A stretch of DNA of 37,084 nt from Myxococcaceae bacterium (GTDB lineage: Bacteria > Myxococcota > Myxococcia > Myxococcales > Myxococcaceae): NCBI GenBank assembly GCA_016793725.1, contig JAEUJP010000192.1:1-37084 (forward strand), read 5' to 3'. The notes under the pieces were generated by a model. The model saw nothing but the letters and a program-made list of their open reading frames with translations, had not been told where the DNA came from and searched no databases. The translations under genes and the position numbers were made by a program. Position 1 is the first letter of the stretch. Every line of letters begins with the position of its first letter. Shown here one piece after another: positions 16,842 to 25,524 of the stretch.

Positions 16842-17668
16842 GTGCCCGCCGCGCGGTAGAAGAAACACCTGTCGAGCTCTTCGCACTCGAGCCCCGTACC
16901 GAGCCGCAGCAGCGACTCCGACACACCGACGAACAGCGCGCCCCTCGGGGCGAGGTTGCCGGTGAGGTTCGCGACCACCTTCGCCGCCGTCTCGTCGCTG
17001 AAGTAGATGAGCACGTTGCGGCAGAGAATCACATCGCACGGCCCCACCGCCGCGACCTCGTCGGGCTTCGTCAGGTTGACGCGGCGAAAGTCGATGGTGC
17101 TGAGCAGCTCGGAGCGCAGCCGCGGCCGGCCCTGCTCGTCTTCCTGCAACCAGCGGCTCGCGAGGGCGGGTGACGGCACCTCGCGCAGCGCCCGCCGAGA
17201 CCAGTCGCCCTTGCGCGCGCGCGCGAGCGCCCGCTCGCTCACGTCGCTCGCGATGATGTCGACCGTGTCGGTCAGGCCCGCCTGCGCGACCAGCATCGCC
17301 ACCGTCGTCGGCTCTTCGCCCGTCGAGCACGCCGCCGACCAGATGCGCGCGCGGCCATTCTCGGCGACCCGCGCCGCCAGCAGCTGGTCGACCGCGACCC
17401 GCAGCGGCTCGAGCTCTCTGAAGAAGTACGTCTCGTTGATGACGAGCTCGTCGATCAGGCGCTTGAGCTCGCCCGGCGCCGCCGCGTCGTAGCGGAGGAA
17501 GTAGTAGTAATCGAGCAGCGACTCGTAGCCGGCCTCGACGGCGCGCGCCCACACGCGATCGCCAAACGCGCTGCCCTCCGACGTGTCGAGCTTGAGGCCG
17601 CAGTGCTCTTCGACCAGCGCCGACAGCAGCGTGAGAACGCGCGATTGAGGTGCAGGAGTCGCCGTCAC
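16838..17668 (-). CDS. cheR: CheR: receptor methyltransferase
   Basis: 276 residues from GTG 17668. The N-terminal helical domain is followed by the SAM methyltransferase domain with the family motifs VINETYFFRE (77-85), WSAACSTGEEPTT (SAM loop, 110-122), DIIASDVSERAL and VILCRNVLIYF. It transfers methyl from S-adenosylmethionine to Glu in the receptor's adaptation helices. There are no TPRs fused to it, unlike FrzF of Myxococcus. It begins 8 bases after the HEAT gene stop and ends in a 4-base overlap with cheB. Confidence 0.95.
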   Translation of the reverse strand: MTATPAPQSRVLTLLSALVEEHCGLKLDTSEGSAFGDRVWARAVEAGYESLLDYYYFLRYDAAAPGELKRLIDELVINETYFFRELEPLRVAVDQLLAARVAENGRARIWSAACSTGEEPTTVAMLVAQAGLTDTVDIIASDVSERALARARKGDWSRRALREVPSPALASRWLQEDEQGRPRLRSELLSTIDFRRVNLTKPDEVAAVGPCDVILCRNVLIYFSDETAAKVVANLTGNLAPRGALFVGVSESLLRLGTGLECEELDRCFFYRAAGT

Positions 17669-17676
17669 GAAAGCGC

Positions 17677-20022
17677 CTACTGGGCGAGCAGCACCTGGCA
17701 GATCTGCCGCACGCGCGCGTCGGAGTCGGTCTCGGCCGCGCGCTTCAGCTCTGCCACGCCGTTGGGCGTGCGCAGCGCCGCGATCGCCGGCGCCGCAGCA
17801 CGGCGCGGTGCGACCGCGGGCAGGGTCATCGCCTTGAACAGCGCGTTGCGCGCGTCGGCCGAGCGCAGCCGAACGAGCGCCTCGGTGAGGCTCGGGGCGA
17901 GGTCTTCGTGGGCCGTCTCGAGCGCAGACAAGAGCCCTTCGACTCGCCCCTCGCCCGGCGTCGCCAGCAGCTCGGCGATGCGCTCGACCTCGCGGCCGTC
18001 GCGCAGCTGATCGACCAGCAGCAGCGTCGCGTCGACGCTCGGCACCGCCGCGACGAACCCCATCGCCGCCGAGCGCACGGTTGGGTCGGTGTCTCGCATC
18101 GCCTTCGCCAGCACCGGCAGCGCGTAGGGCGTGCCGCTCTCGGCGATCGCCGACAGCGCCACCAGCCGCGTCGACGCCGACGGCGAGCTCGCCGCGTCGT
18201 ACAGAATCGGCAGCGCGTCGGCGCGCCGGCTCGCCCCCATCGCGAGCAGCGCCGCGCGCTGCACGTCTTCGTCGCGGCCGGTCGCCGCGCGCCGCAGCGC
18301 ATCGAGCGCCTCGGTGCTCTTGAAGTTCGAGAGCGCCTCGACCGCCGCCACGCGCACCTGGCCCGCCTCGTCAGACAGCAGCGGCGTCAGGTGTGAGGTC
18401 GCCGACTCGACCTTCAGCCGGCCGAGCGACTGCGCCGAGTAGTACCGAACCCACGGGTCGCCGTCATGCACGCCGCGCAGCAGCGCCTCACCGATGCGCG
18501 GGTCTTCGGTCGTGGTGTGCCACGTGCCGAGCGCCCTCGCCGCCGTGCTGCGCGTGCGGTCATCGCCCTTCTTCGTGCACTCGAGCAGCGCATCGATTGC
18601 CTCGGGCACCTCGAGAAACGACAGCCCCGTGATGGCCGCGTCGCGCAGCTTCGCATCTGCGCCCTTGATGGCGCCGAGAAACAGCGGCAGCGCCGCGCGC
18701 TCGCCGAAGTACGCCAGAATGCGAAAGGCGGCCCACTTCACCATCGGCGCGCCCTCGGTGGCCGCCTGCACCGCGAGGCGGCGCGTCTCGGCCGTGCCGA
18801 GCGACTGAATCGCTCCGATGGCGGCCTGCACGACGCGCGGGTTGGGGTCGGCCAGCACGTGAAACAGCGCCGGCGCCGCCGAGGTCGAGCCGATGCGCGC
18901 GAGCGCGTCACACGCGAGCGCCCGCACGGTGGCGTCGTCGTCGCCGAGGCACTCGAGCACGGCCGGAGCCGCCGTCGCGCGCGAGATGGTTCGCAGCAGC
19001 ACCTGCCGGCGCGCGCTGTTGCCGTCGCGCAGCGCCTGCGCCAGCTGTTCGTCGGCGTGGCGGCCCAGGCGTTTCAGGCCCGTGGCCGCCACCTCGGCGA
19101 CCTTCGCCGGAGCGTCGAGCAGCGCCTTCAGCCCGGCCACCGCGTGCTGGCCCCCGATGGCAGCCAACAGATGGGCGGTCGCCATCTGCTCGTCGGCGTC
19201 AGACTGTGCGAGCCCGATGAGCCGGCGCAGCGCGACGTCGCTCGGCTTCACCTTCTCGAGCTCGGTCTCAGGCGTCTCGGCCTCACCGTACTTCTGCGCG
19301 TAGCGCGTCTTGAGCTCCCACAGCGCGACCGCCGCGACGCGCACCACGCTCTCTGACGAATGCGACAGCAGCGCAGCGAGGGGCGCCGTCGCCGGCAACT
19401 CGCCCGTCTTGCCCAGCGCGCGCGCCGCCTCGAGCACGTACGAGGGGTTGCCGAGCAGCTTCGACAGCACCCCGATGACGCGCGGGTCACCGCTGCGGCC
19501 GAGCACGTCGATGGCGGGGAAGACGCGGAAGAAGTTCTGGCCCTCGATCACCTCGATGAGCATGTCGACGCCCGAGCGGCTCCCGATGCGGCCGAGCGCT
19601 TCGATGGCGGCGACCGCGACGTTGTCGTCGGGGTGCTTCACCAGCTGATTCAAGAAGGGCAGGGCGCGGGCGCTGCGGCGCCGGCCCAACACCTGCGCGG
19701 CGTCGGCCACGACCGCCGGGTCGGCGTGGGCGCCGAGCGCGAGCACCTCGTCGTCGACGTCGGCCGTGCTGCTCGCGAGCGCATCGACCGCCGCGGCGAT
19801 GCGCGCTTCGTCGTCGCGCTGCGTCTCGAGCGACTCGCGCAGGGCCCGGGCGGCAGCCGGGCCCGCCCCGGCGAGCACTGCGACCACCTCGCGACGCACC
19901 GTCCAGCTCGGGTCGGTCAACATCGCCATCAGCTGCGGCACCGCCCGCTCACCGGTCGTGGCGAGGGCGCGCACCTTCTCGATGCGAACCCGCTCGGGCT
20001 CGGTCAACAGCGCGGTGCTCAC
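17677..20022 (-). CDS. Large HEAT-repeat protein in the che operon
   Basis: 781 residues from GTG 20022, which overlaps the receptor stop (GTGA, 20019-20022). Nearly the whole chain is HEAT/PBS-lyase repeats of about 31 residues, such as [60 protein letters not shown] and [20 protein letters not shown]. No catalytic motif, signal peptide or membrane segment. Being translated in line between receptor and methyltransferase, it very likely works with the array as a scaffold, adaptor or output protein. From memory, the Myxococcus xanthus Che7 cluster has a HEAT-type protein (Cpc7), a precedent for such a pairing. Whether this one is orthologous is untested. Confidence 0.88.
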   Translation of the reverse strand: MSTALLTEPERVRIEKVRALATTGERAVPQLMAMLTDPSWTVRREVVAVLAGAGPAAARALRESLETQRDDEARIAAAVDALASSTADVDDEVLALGAHADPAVVADAAQVLGRRRSARALPFLNQLVKHPDDNVAVAAIEALGRIGSRSGVDMLIEVIEGQNFFRVFPAIDVLGRSGDPRVIGVLSKLLGNPSYVLEAARALGKTGELPATAPLAALLSHSSESVVRVAAVALWELKTRYAQKYGEAETPETELEKVKPSDVALRRLIGLAQSDADEQMATAHLLAAIGGQHAVAGLKALLDAPAKVAEVAATGLKRLGRHADEQLAQALRDGNSARRQVLLRTISRATAAPAVLECLGDDDATVRALACDALARIGSTSAAPALFHVLADPNPRVVQAAIGAIQSLGTAETRRLAVQAATEGAPMVKWAAFRILAYFGERAALPLFLGAIKGADAKLRDAAITGLSFLEVPEAIDALLECTKKGDDRTRSTAARALGTWHTTTEDPRIGEALLRGVHDGDPWVRYYSAQSLGRLKVESATSHLTPLLSDEAGQVRVAAVEALSNFKSTEALDALRRAATGRDEDVQRAALLAMGASRRADALPILYDAASSPSASTRLVALSAIAESGTPYALPVLAKAMRDTDPTVRSAAMGFVAAVPSVDATLLLVDQLRDGREVERIAELLATPGEGRVEGLLSALETAHEDLAPSLTEALVRLRSADARNALFKAMTLPAVAPRRAAAPAIAALRTPNGVAELKRAAETDSDARVRQICQVLLAQ

Positions 20023-22577
20023 GGGGCTTCCGCCTCGGGCACCGGCGCATGGGGCTCGTAGACCTGCGACAGCGTCTCGACCGCGTCGGCGCCCTCGTCA
20101 GACGCCTCGCGCAGCCTCACCACGTCTTTCACCACGCGGCCCACGTCGCCCGCGATGGTCGCCGCCGCCTTCGCGTGCGCCGCGATGCCGCTCACGATGT
20201 CGCGGTTGCGGTTCCGCACGTCGATGACCGCCTTCGCGAGCTCGGTGCTCGCCGCCTGCTGCTCGGCCACCTGCTTCGTCACGCCCTGAAGACTCGCCAC
20301 CTGGCGGGTGGTGCCCGCCGTCAATTGCTGGAGCACGTTCGACTGCTCACCAACGGCCTTGGCCGTCTGGCGCGCGAGCTTGCGCACCTCGTCGCCCTGA
20401 CGGGTCAGCTCGGAGGTCGCCCGCGCCTGCTGGGTGGTGGCCGCCGTGATGCTCGCCACGTTGCGGGTCACGTCTCGAGCCACCAGCTCGATCTGCTTCG
20501 CTGCCTTCGCCTGCTCGGCCACCGCCTTCGCCGTCATCAGCGCTTCTCTGCGGGCCGCATCCATCACCCGCGAGGTCTCGGCGGCGGCCTTCGCCTGCTC
20601 GGCGAGGCCGGTGAGGGTCTGCTTCGTCGCCGCCGTCACCTCGCCCGCGAAGGCGCTCAGCTTCGTGAGCGACTTGTTCTGCTCGCTGATGGCGGTGGTG
20701 CTCTTCTGCGTCAGCGTGCGCATGCGCATCGCCGACTTCGCCATCTGGGTGGCGGTGGCCGCCTGCTCCTGCATCGCGCGCGACACCTTCTCGGTCGACG
20801 CCATGACCTGGCCGTTCGACTTCACCATCTCGCGCAGCGCGCGCGCCTGCTCGCCCGTGGCGTCACGGGTCTGGCGCGCCATCTGTCGCATCTCGTGGGC
20901 GCCCCGGGTCAGCATCGCGCCCGTCTTCGACTGCTCGGCGGCGCTGCGAGAGATGGCCTTGCCCTCTTCAGACAGGCGCCCCGTCGCGTCGGCGAGCGTC
21001 TTCACCGCGGTCGACTGCTCGGCCGCCGCGCGGTCGATCTCGCGCACGCCCGTGGCCACCGTGTCGACGCCGGTCAAGATCGCCCCCAGCGCCTGGTCTG
21101 CCTCGCTCGCGAGCCGGCTGCCCTCTTCTGCCACGCGTGCGTTCTGCTGCGCCGCCGTGACCGCATCGCGCGCCGTGCCCTGCAGGCCCCGAACGATCTT
21201 GGCCACGTCGGCGCTCGCCACCGCAGCACGGTCGGCCAGCGCCCGAATCTCTTCGGCCACTACCGCGAACCCGCGCCCGTGCTCGCCCGCACGCGCCGCC
21301 TCGATGCTCGCGTTGAGCGAGAGCAGGTTCGTGCGGTCGGCGATGAGGTTGATGGTCTGGACGATGTCGCCGATCTCTTCGACCCTTCGGCCCATGTCTT
21401 TCATCACGACCGACGAGTCGTCGATGCTCTTCTGAATGCTCTGAAGACCCGCGATCGACTTCTTCACCGTCGCCCCGCCGTCGCGCGCCGACTGCGCGAG
21501 CCGGTTCGCGCTGTCTTGTGCGCCCTGAACCACGGCCATGATGCGGCGCGTGGCGCTCTCGACCTGCGCCGACGCCGTGGCCGCCCCGGTCGCCAACGTG
21601 CCGACCTGCTCGGCGTTCTGAGCGAACGCAGCCGTGGTGCGCGCGGTCTGCTCGATGGCCGCCGCGTTCGACTCGACCGTCGCCGAGCTCTTCTCGGCCG
21701 TCGCCGCGACCTCTTCGACCGACGCCGCGATCTCTTGCAGCGCGCTCGCGTTGCTCTGCGCCAGCTCCTCGAGCGCGCGCGTCTGGTCGCCGACCGCCTT
21801 GACGGTGCGCCCGTTCTCTTCGGCCGCCGCCGCCGTCTCTTCGACGGCTGCCGCCACCTCGGTCGCGTCGCCGCTCACCACGCTGAGCGCCTGCGTCACG
21901 CCGCCGAGGCCCGACGTCAGCTGCCCGACGCGGTCGCCGACCAGCTGCGCGTCGCCGTTCAGCTTCACCACGCCCTTGGTCATCTCTTCGGCCGCCGCCG
22001 CCACCTCTTCGATGGTCGCCGCCATCGCCTCGCCGCGCTTCGCGACGTCGGCGACGTTGGTCGACGCCTGTGTCGCGCTCGCCGCCAGCTCTTCGGCGCT
22101 CGCCGCGAGGCTCTCGGCGTTCGCGTTCACGCTCTTCACCGAGCGCGTCGCCTGCTCGAGCGCCGCCGCGGTCGACTCGGTCGAGCCCGCGAGCACGTCG
22201 GCGTCTTTTTTCACGCCGCCCACGCTCGCGGCGAGCTCCTGCAGGCCCGTCGACGCCTCTTGCAGGCCGCTCAGCACCTCTTGCACGGCACCGACGACCG
22301 CGCCCTGCGAGCGCGCGCTCTTCTCGACCGTCGAGGCGAGCTGCTCGATGGTGGCCGCGACCGACTCGGCCGAGCCGCGCATCTGCTCGGTGGCGGCGGC
22401 CTGCTCCGACCCGCCGCTCGACATGCGCGTGATGGCCGCTTCGAGCGAGCGCGCCTCGGTCGCCGAGCGCCTCAGCGCCGACACCGTCTCTTCGGCGGTC
22501 TTGGTGTGCCCGTTCGTGTGCTTGCCGTTCGAGCGACGACCGTTGCCGTTCTTCATGCGCTGCTGTGCCTTCTTCAT
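20019..22577 (-). CDS. mcp: Cytoplasmic chemoreceptor (MCP), giant symmetric coiled-coil hairpin
   Basis: 852 residues from ATG 22577, which overlaps the cheW stop (ATGA). There is no transmembrane segment, HAMP, PAS or other sensor domain. Residues 1-27 are basic (8 Lys/Arg, no Asp/Glu) and rich in Asn and Gly. From about 30 to 830 the chain is Ala/Glu/Gln-rich heptad coiled coil with many VEEVAA- and AAIEQTA-type segments. The signalling tip ([20 protein letters not shown], then [12 protein letters not shown]) is centred near residue 425, exactly half-way, so each arm has about 400 residues, far longer than usual receptor arms. The C-terminus ([11 protein letters not shown]) has no CheR-tethering pentapeptide. 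It should form a soluble array with CheW and CheA; its signal may come through partners such as the HEAT protein. Confidence 0.93.
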   Translation of the reverse strand: MKKAQQRMKNGNGRRSNGKHTNGHTKTAEETVSALRRSATEARSLEAAITRMSSGGSEQAAATEQMRGSAESVAATIEQLASTVEKSARSQGAVVGAVQEVLSGLQEASTGLQELAASVGGVKKDADVLAGSTESTAAALEQATRSVKSVNANAESLAASAEELAASATQASTNVADVAKRGEAMAATIEEVAAAAEEMTKGVVKLNGDAQLVGDRVGQLTSGLGGVTQALSVVSGDATEVAAAVEETAAAAEENGRTVKAVGDQTRALEELAQSNASALQEIAASVEEVAATAEKSSATVESNAAAIEQTARTTAAFAQNAEQVGTLATGAATASAQVESATRRIMAVVQGAQDSANRLAQSARDGGATVKKSIAGLQSIQKSIDDSSVVMKDMGRRVEEIGDIVQTINLIADRTNLLSLNASIEAARAGEHGRGFAVVAEEIRALADRAAVASADVAKIVRGLQGTARDAVTAAQQNARVAEEGSRLASEADQALGAILTGVDTVATGVREIDRAAAEQSTAVKTLADATGRLSEEGKAISRSAAEQSKTGAMLTRGAHEMRQMARQTRDATGEQARALREMVKSNGQVMASTEKVSRAMQEQAATATQMAKSAMRMRTLTQKSTTAISEQNKSLTKLSAFAGEVTAATKQTLTGLAEQAKAAAETSRVMDAARREALMTAKAVAEQAKAAKQIELVARDVTRNVASITAATTQQARATSELTRQGDEVRKLARQTAKAVGEQSNVLQQLTAGTTRQVASLQGVTKQVAEQQAASTELAKAVIDVRNRNRDIVSGIAAHAKAAATIAGDVGRVVKDVVRLREASDEGADAVETLSQVYEPHAPVPEAEAP

Positions 22578-23017
22578 GGCGTGCTCCCGGTCAGTTCCTG
22601 CCGACCGATGACCTTCGTGAAGTCGACGCGCATCACCAGCCGCCTGTTCGGCTGTGCGATGGAGTCGACGAAGCCTTCAGTCTCGTCGCTCACCACCTCG
22701 GGCGGCGAGCGAAACTCGTTGGAGTCGATCTTCACGACGTCGCGCGCCGAGTCGGCCAACAGGCCCACCAGCCGCGTGCCGTGCCGCACCACGATGACGC
22801 GCGAGTCGAGCGTGCGCTCTTTCGGCGGCAGCCCGAACCGCGCCCTCAGGTCGACGACCGCGATGACCTTTCCGCGAATCTGTACCAGCCCGGCGACGTA
22901 CGGCGGTGCCCCCGGCACCCGCGTCGCGCCCGTGTACGACTCGAGCTCGACCACCTCTGAGGCGGGCAGCACGTACTCGACCTCGCCGACCTTGAACACC
23001 ACGTGCAGCGCGCTCAT
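22574..23017 (-). CDS. cheW: CheW coupling protein
   Basis: 147 residues from ATG 23017, overlapping the cheA stop by ATGA. A single CheW domain with the usual layout: [40 protein letters not shown] (the IRGK/R loop that meets the receptor tip), [20 protein letters not shown] and a final FVDSIAQ segment. It links receptor and CheA. Length is normal for the family, with no added domain. Confidence 0.95.
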   Translation of the reverse strand: MSALHVVFKVGEVEYVLPASEVVELESYTGATRVPGAPPYVAGLVQIRGKVIAVVDLRARFGLPPKERTLDSRVIVVRHGTRLVGLLADSARDVVKIDSNEFRSPPEVVSDETEGFVDSIAQPNRRLVMRVDFTKVIGRQELTGSTP

Positions 23018-25002
23018 TGCATCACCTTTCGAAGCGAGTGCCGCGCGGCGAGGCCCGCGAGGTCGAGCACCAACGTCGGCCGGCCATCACCCAGGTCGGT
23101 GCTGCCCGCGACGCCCGCCGCCATCACCAGCGGGTCGGTGACCGGGCGCACCGCGATCTCTTGTTTGCCGACCATGCGGTCGACCTGAAAGCCCATCGCC
23201 TCGGCGCCCTTGCGCGTGACGATGACCTTCGGCCGTTCGTGCTCAGAGCCCGGCTCAGCCCCGAAGCCCAACATCGCTCCGAGCGGGTAGAGCGGTATGG
23301 CCGCACCGCGGTGGCGGAACAGCTGCACGCGCGCCCCCCCGTTCTTCTTGCCCTCGGGCGGCTCGATGACCTGGGTGCGGTCGAGCTCGGTGAGGTCATC
23401 GACCGCGCTCACCGGCACCACGAACGTCTCGCCCCCACAGACGAACGTGAACGCATCGACGATGGTGACCGACAACGGCACCCGCACCGTGAAGGTCGTG
23501 CCGCTGCCCGGCGTGCTCGAGACCGTCAGCTCGCCGCCCAGCTCGAGCGTGGTCTTGCGCACGACGTCCATGCCGATGCCGCGGCCGCTGGTCTGCGTCG
23601 CGACCTCCATCGTCGACAGGCCCGGCCGGCAGATGAGCTCGAGCAGCTCGGCGTCGGTCTGCGGCACCGGGGCGCCCGCGCGGCGCGCGACCCGCTGGCG
23701 GTCGATGCCGCGGCCGTCGTCGCTGATGCGCAGCTCGAGCTCGCGGCTCGCGTGGTCTGAGCACGTGATGGTGATGCGGCCCTCTTCGGGCTTGCCGATC
23801 GCCTTGCGGTCTTCGGGGCGCTCGAGCGCGTGGTCGACGGCGTTGCGCAAGAGGTGAACGATGACGGGGAAGAGGCGGTCGGCGACGGTCTTGTCGAGCT
23901 CGGCGTCGCCGGCCTGCACGTCGAGCTGCACGGGCTTGCCCGATGCGCGCGAGAGCCCGCGCACGATGAGCGGCGCGCGCTCGAGCAGCTCCGACACGCG
24001 CACCATGCGGGCGCGCATGATGGCGCCGCGCAGGTCACGCAGCTGGCGCGCGTTCTCGGCCACGATCGCCTTCAGCGCGCGCAGGTCGCCCACACCCGCT
24101 TCGAGCTTCTTCACCGCGCGGTCGAGCTTCGAGCGGGTCACCACCAGCACCGAGAGCCGCTCGAGCGCGTCGTCGAGCCGCTGCACCTCGACGCGCACCC
24201 AGTCGCGATGCTGCACCGGCGCGTCTTCGACAGGCTCGGCCGCGGCCGCGGCAGCCGTCTCGGTCAGCGCGATGGGGGTCAGCTGCTCTTTCGTCGCGGC
24301 GGCGGCCTCGCACAGCGCCTCGTCGGTCGCCGTGGTCAGCACGATGAGCACGAACGAGACGGCGCCGCCCGCGGCGCGCGGCACGACCTTCACGAGCTCA
24401 CCGAGCTTGCCGACCCGCTCGCGCACCGAGGTGATGCTGATGCCGGCGGCGGCGCGCTCGGCCGACGGGCGAAACTCGACGGCGCGGCCCTTCTGCCCCC
24501 GTGCGAGGCCCTGCGCGAGCTGCGCGTGCTCGGCGACCGACAGCTTCGCGGCGAGCTCCGGCGCGAGGTCGATCGCGGCTGTGCCTGCCACCGAGCCCTC
24601 GTCGACGTTCAGCGACGAGAGCTCTTCGATGAGCGCCTTCGGCGCAGGCGCGACCTCGGCGCCGCGACCGAGGGCGGCCACGCGCTCTTCGACGGCCCGC
24701 ACGCCCTTCAGCATCAGGTCGACCGCGTTCTGGGGCAGCCGCCCGCCCGCCTTGTCGGCGGCCCGCAGCAGTGTCTCGAGCTCGTGCGTGATGTCGACGA
24801 TGCCCTCGGCGCCCACCATGGCCGAAAGACCCTTGAGGGTGTGCAGCGCGCGGAACAGCTCGCGCACGGCCTTGGGGTTCGACTCTCGCCTCTTCTGCGA
24901 GGCGTCGATCGCCATGAGCAGGGCGTTCGCAGACGACAGGTGCTCGCCCGCCTCGGCGAGGTAGCCGGTGATGAACGCCTTGACGTCGAGACCGTCGCTC
25001 AC
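23014..25002 (-). CDS. cheA: CheA chemosensory histidine kinase
   Basis: 662 residues from GTG 25002. Domains in order: Hpt (about 1-110) with phospho-His54 in RALHTLKGLSAM; a linker and P2-like region (about 185-250, ISITSVRERVGKLGELVK); the dimerisation helices (about 270-340); the ATPase with N box HLLRNAVDHALE, G1 DDGRGI and G2 TSGRGIGMDVV; and a C-terminal CheW-like domain (SVTIVDAFTFVCGGETFVVP). All key residues are intact, so it should trans-phosphorylate His54 and pass phosphate to CheY and CheB. It has no fused receiver. It starts 7 bases after the cheY stop; a GGAG within the end of cheY may serve as its ribosome site. Confidence 0.95.
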   Translation of the reverse strand: MSDGLDVKAFITGYLAEAGEHLSSANALLMAIDASQKRRESNPKAVRELFRALHTLKGLSAMVGAEGIVDITHELETLLRAADKAGGRLPQNAVDLMLKGVRAVEERVAALGRGAEVAPAPKALIEELSSLNVDEGSVAGTAAIDLAPELAAKLSVAEHAQLAQGLARGQKGRAVEFRPSAERAAAGISITSVRERVGKLGELVKVVPRAAGGAVSFVLIVLTTATDEALCEAAAATKEQLTPIALTETAAAAAAEPVEDAPVQHRDWVRVEVQRLDDALERLSVLVVTRSKLDRAVKKLEAGVGDLRALKAIVAENARQLRDLRGAIMRARMVRVSELLERAPLIVRGLSRASGKPVQLDVQAGDAELDKTVADRLFPVIVHLLRNAVDHALERPEDRKAIGKPEEGRITITCSDHASRELELRISDDGRGIDRQRVARRAGAPVPQTDAELLELICRPGLSTMEVATQTSGRGIGMDVVRKTTLELGGELTVSSTPGSGTTFTVRVPLSVTIVDAFTFVCGGETFVVPVSAVDDLTELDRTQVIEPPEGKKNGGARVQLFRHRGAAIPLYPLGAMLGFGAEPGSEHERPKVIVTRKGAEAMGFQVDRMVGKQEIAVRPVTDPLVMAAGVAGSTDLGDGRPTLVLDLAGLAARHSLRKVMQ

Positions 25003-25009
25003 GTGACCG

Positions 25010-25384
25010 CTAGCTCCTCTCAGAGAGCAGCGCGCGAACCTCAGACAGGAGTGCTTCGGGGGTGAAGGGCTTGGTCACGAAGCGCGACGCGCCACTGTCG
25101 AGCGCGCGCTTCTTCGACGACTCGTCGCCGCGCGTGGTAACGACGATGATGGGGAGCTTCTCGAGCGCCTTCTGGCCGCGAACGAACTCGACGACCTCGA
25201 ACCCGCCGATGTCGGGCATGTTCAGGTCGAGCACCAGCAGCTGGTACGGCTTGAGCGACAACCTCTCGATCGCTTCGAGGCCGCTCGCCGCCTGGGTGAA
25301 GTTGAGCGCGCCGTGCGGGCGCAGACACGCGACGATCATGTCACGCATCACCTTGCTGTCGTCGACGACCAGAACCTCTTCCAT
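25010..25384 (-). CDS. cheY: CheY-type response regulator, first gene of che operon
   Basis: 124 residues from ATG 25384. Receiver only: LVVDDSKVMRDM, phosphoacceptor Asp53 in LVLDLNMPDIGG, Thr83/Thr84 in VVTTRG and Lys105 in VTKPFTPE. It is first in the operon and so likely the main phosphate acceptor from CheA. No FliM-like or other output domain is nearby, so its target, perhaps the HEAT protein, is unknown. Confidence 0.93.
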   Translation of the reverse strand: MEEVLVVDDSKVMRDMIVACLRPHGALNFTQAASGLEAIERLSLKPYQLLVLDLNMPDIGGFEVVEFVRGQKALEKLPIIVVTTRGDESSKKRALDSGASRFVTKPFTPEALLSEVRALLSERS

Positions 25385-25416
25385 GGCGAGGTTTGATTAC
25401 CTAGCGCGGACGGGTG

Positions 25417-25426
25417 ATTGATCAAT
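25417..25426. promoter_or_regulatory. Palindrome ATTGATCAAT
   Basis: Perfect 10-base palindrome 33 bases upstream of cheY. It is short, and could be an operator half of a larger control region or chance. Confidence 0.3.
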
Positions 25427-25439
25427 TCCCCTACATCGC

Positions 25440-25457
25440 CGTTACCCGAGGGTAACG
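25440..25457. promoter_or_regulatory. Inverted repeat CGTTACCC-GA-GGGTAACG, candidate operator
   Basis: Perfect 8-base arms with a 2-base spacer, centred about 64 bases upstream of cheY and 76 bases upstream of the kinase. The form fits a dimeric DNA-binding regulator; which one is unknown. No T-run follows, so a terminator is unlikely, and it lies between divergent genes where no terminator is needed. Confidence 0.5.
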
Positions 25458-25524
25458 TTTTCATCAGCGTTGTTTGGCCCGCCACGGGTGGATTACGTGA
25501 GTCTCACCTCATGGCGGCCGCCTC

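Larger units (their letters stand above)
25385..25524. promoter_or_regulatory. Divergent control region, che operon/hybrid kinase
   Basis: This 140-base region is clearly more A/T-rich in its middle than its surroundings and contains two perfect inverted repeats (25417-25426 and 25440-25457). It lies between two signalling transcription units, so both could be controlled from it. Just before the kinase start, ATG 25511 opens a five-codon frame (MAAAS) whose TGA overlaps the kinase ATG, and GGCGGCCGCC (25513-25522) is a palindrome that could fold over the ribosome site. Confidence 0.55.

Noticed and set aside
20049..23141. 1030-codon plus-strand open frame across mcp and cheW
   Set aside because: It is antisense to clear che genes, rich in Arg/His/Leu with no domain, and arises from GC codon bias.
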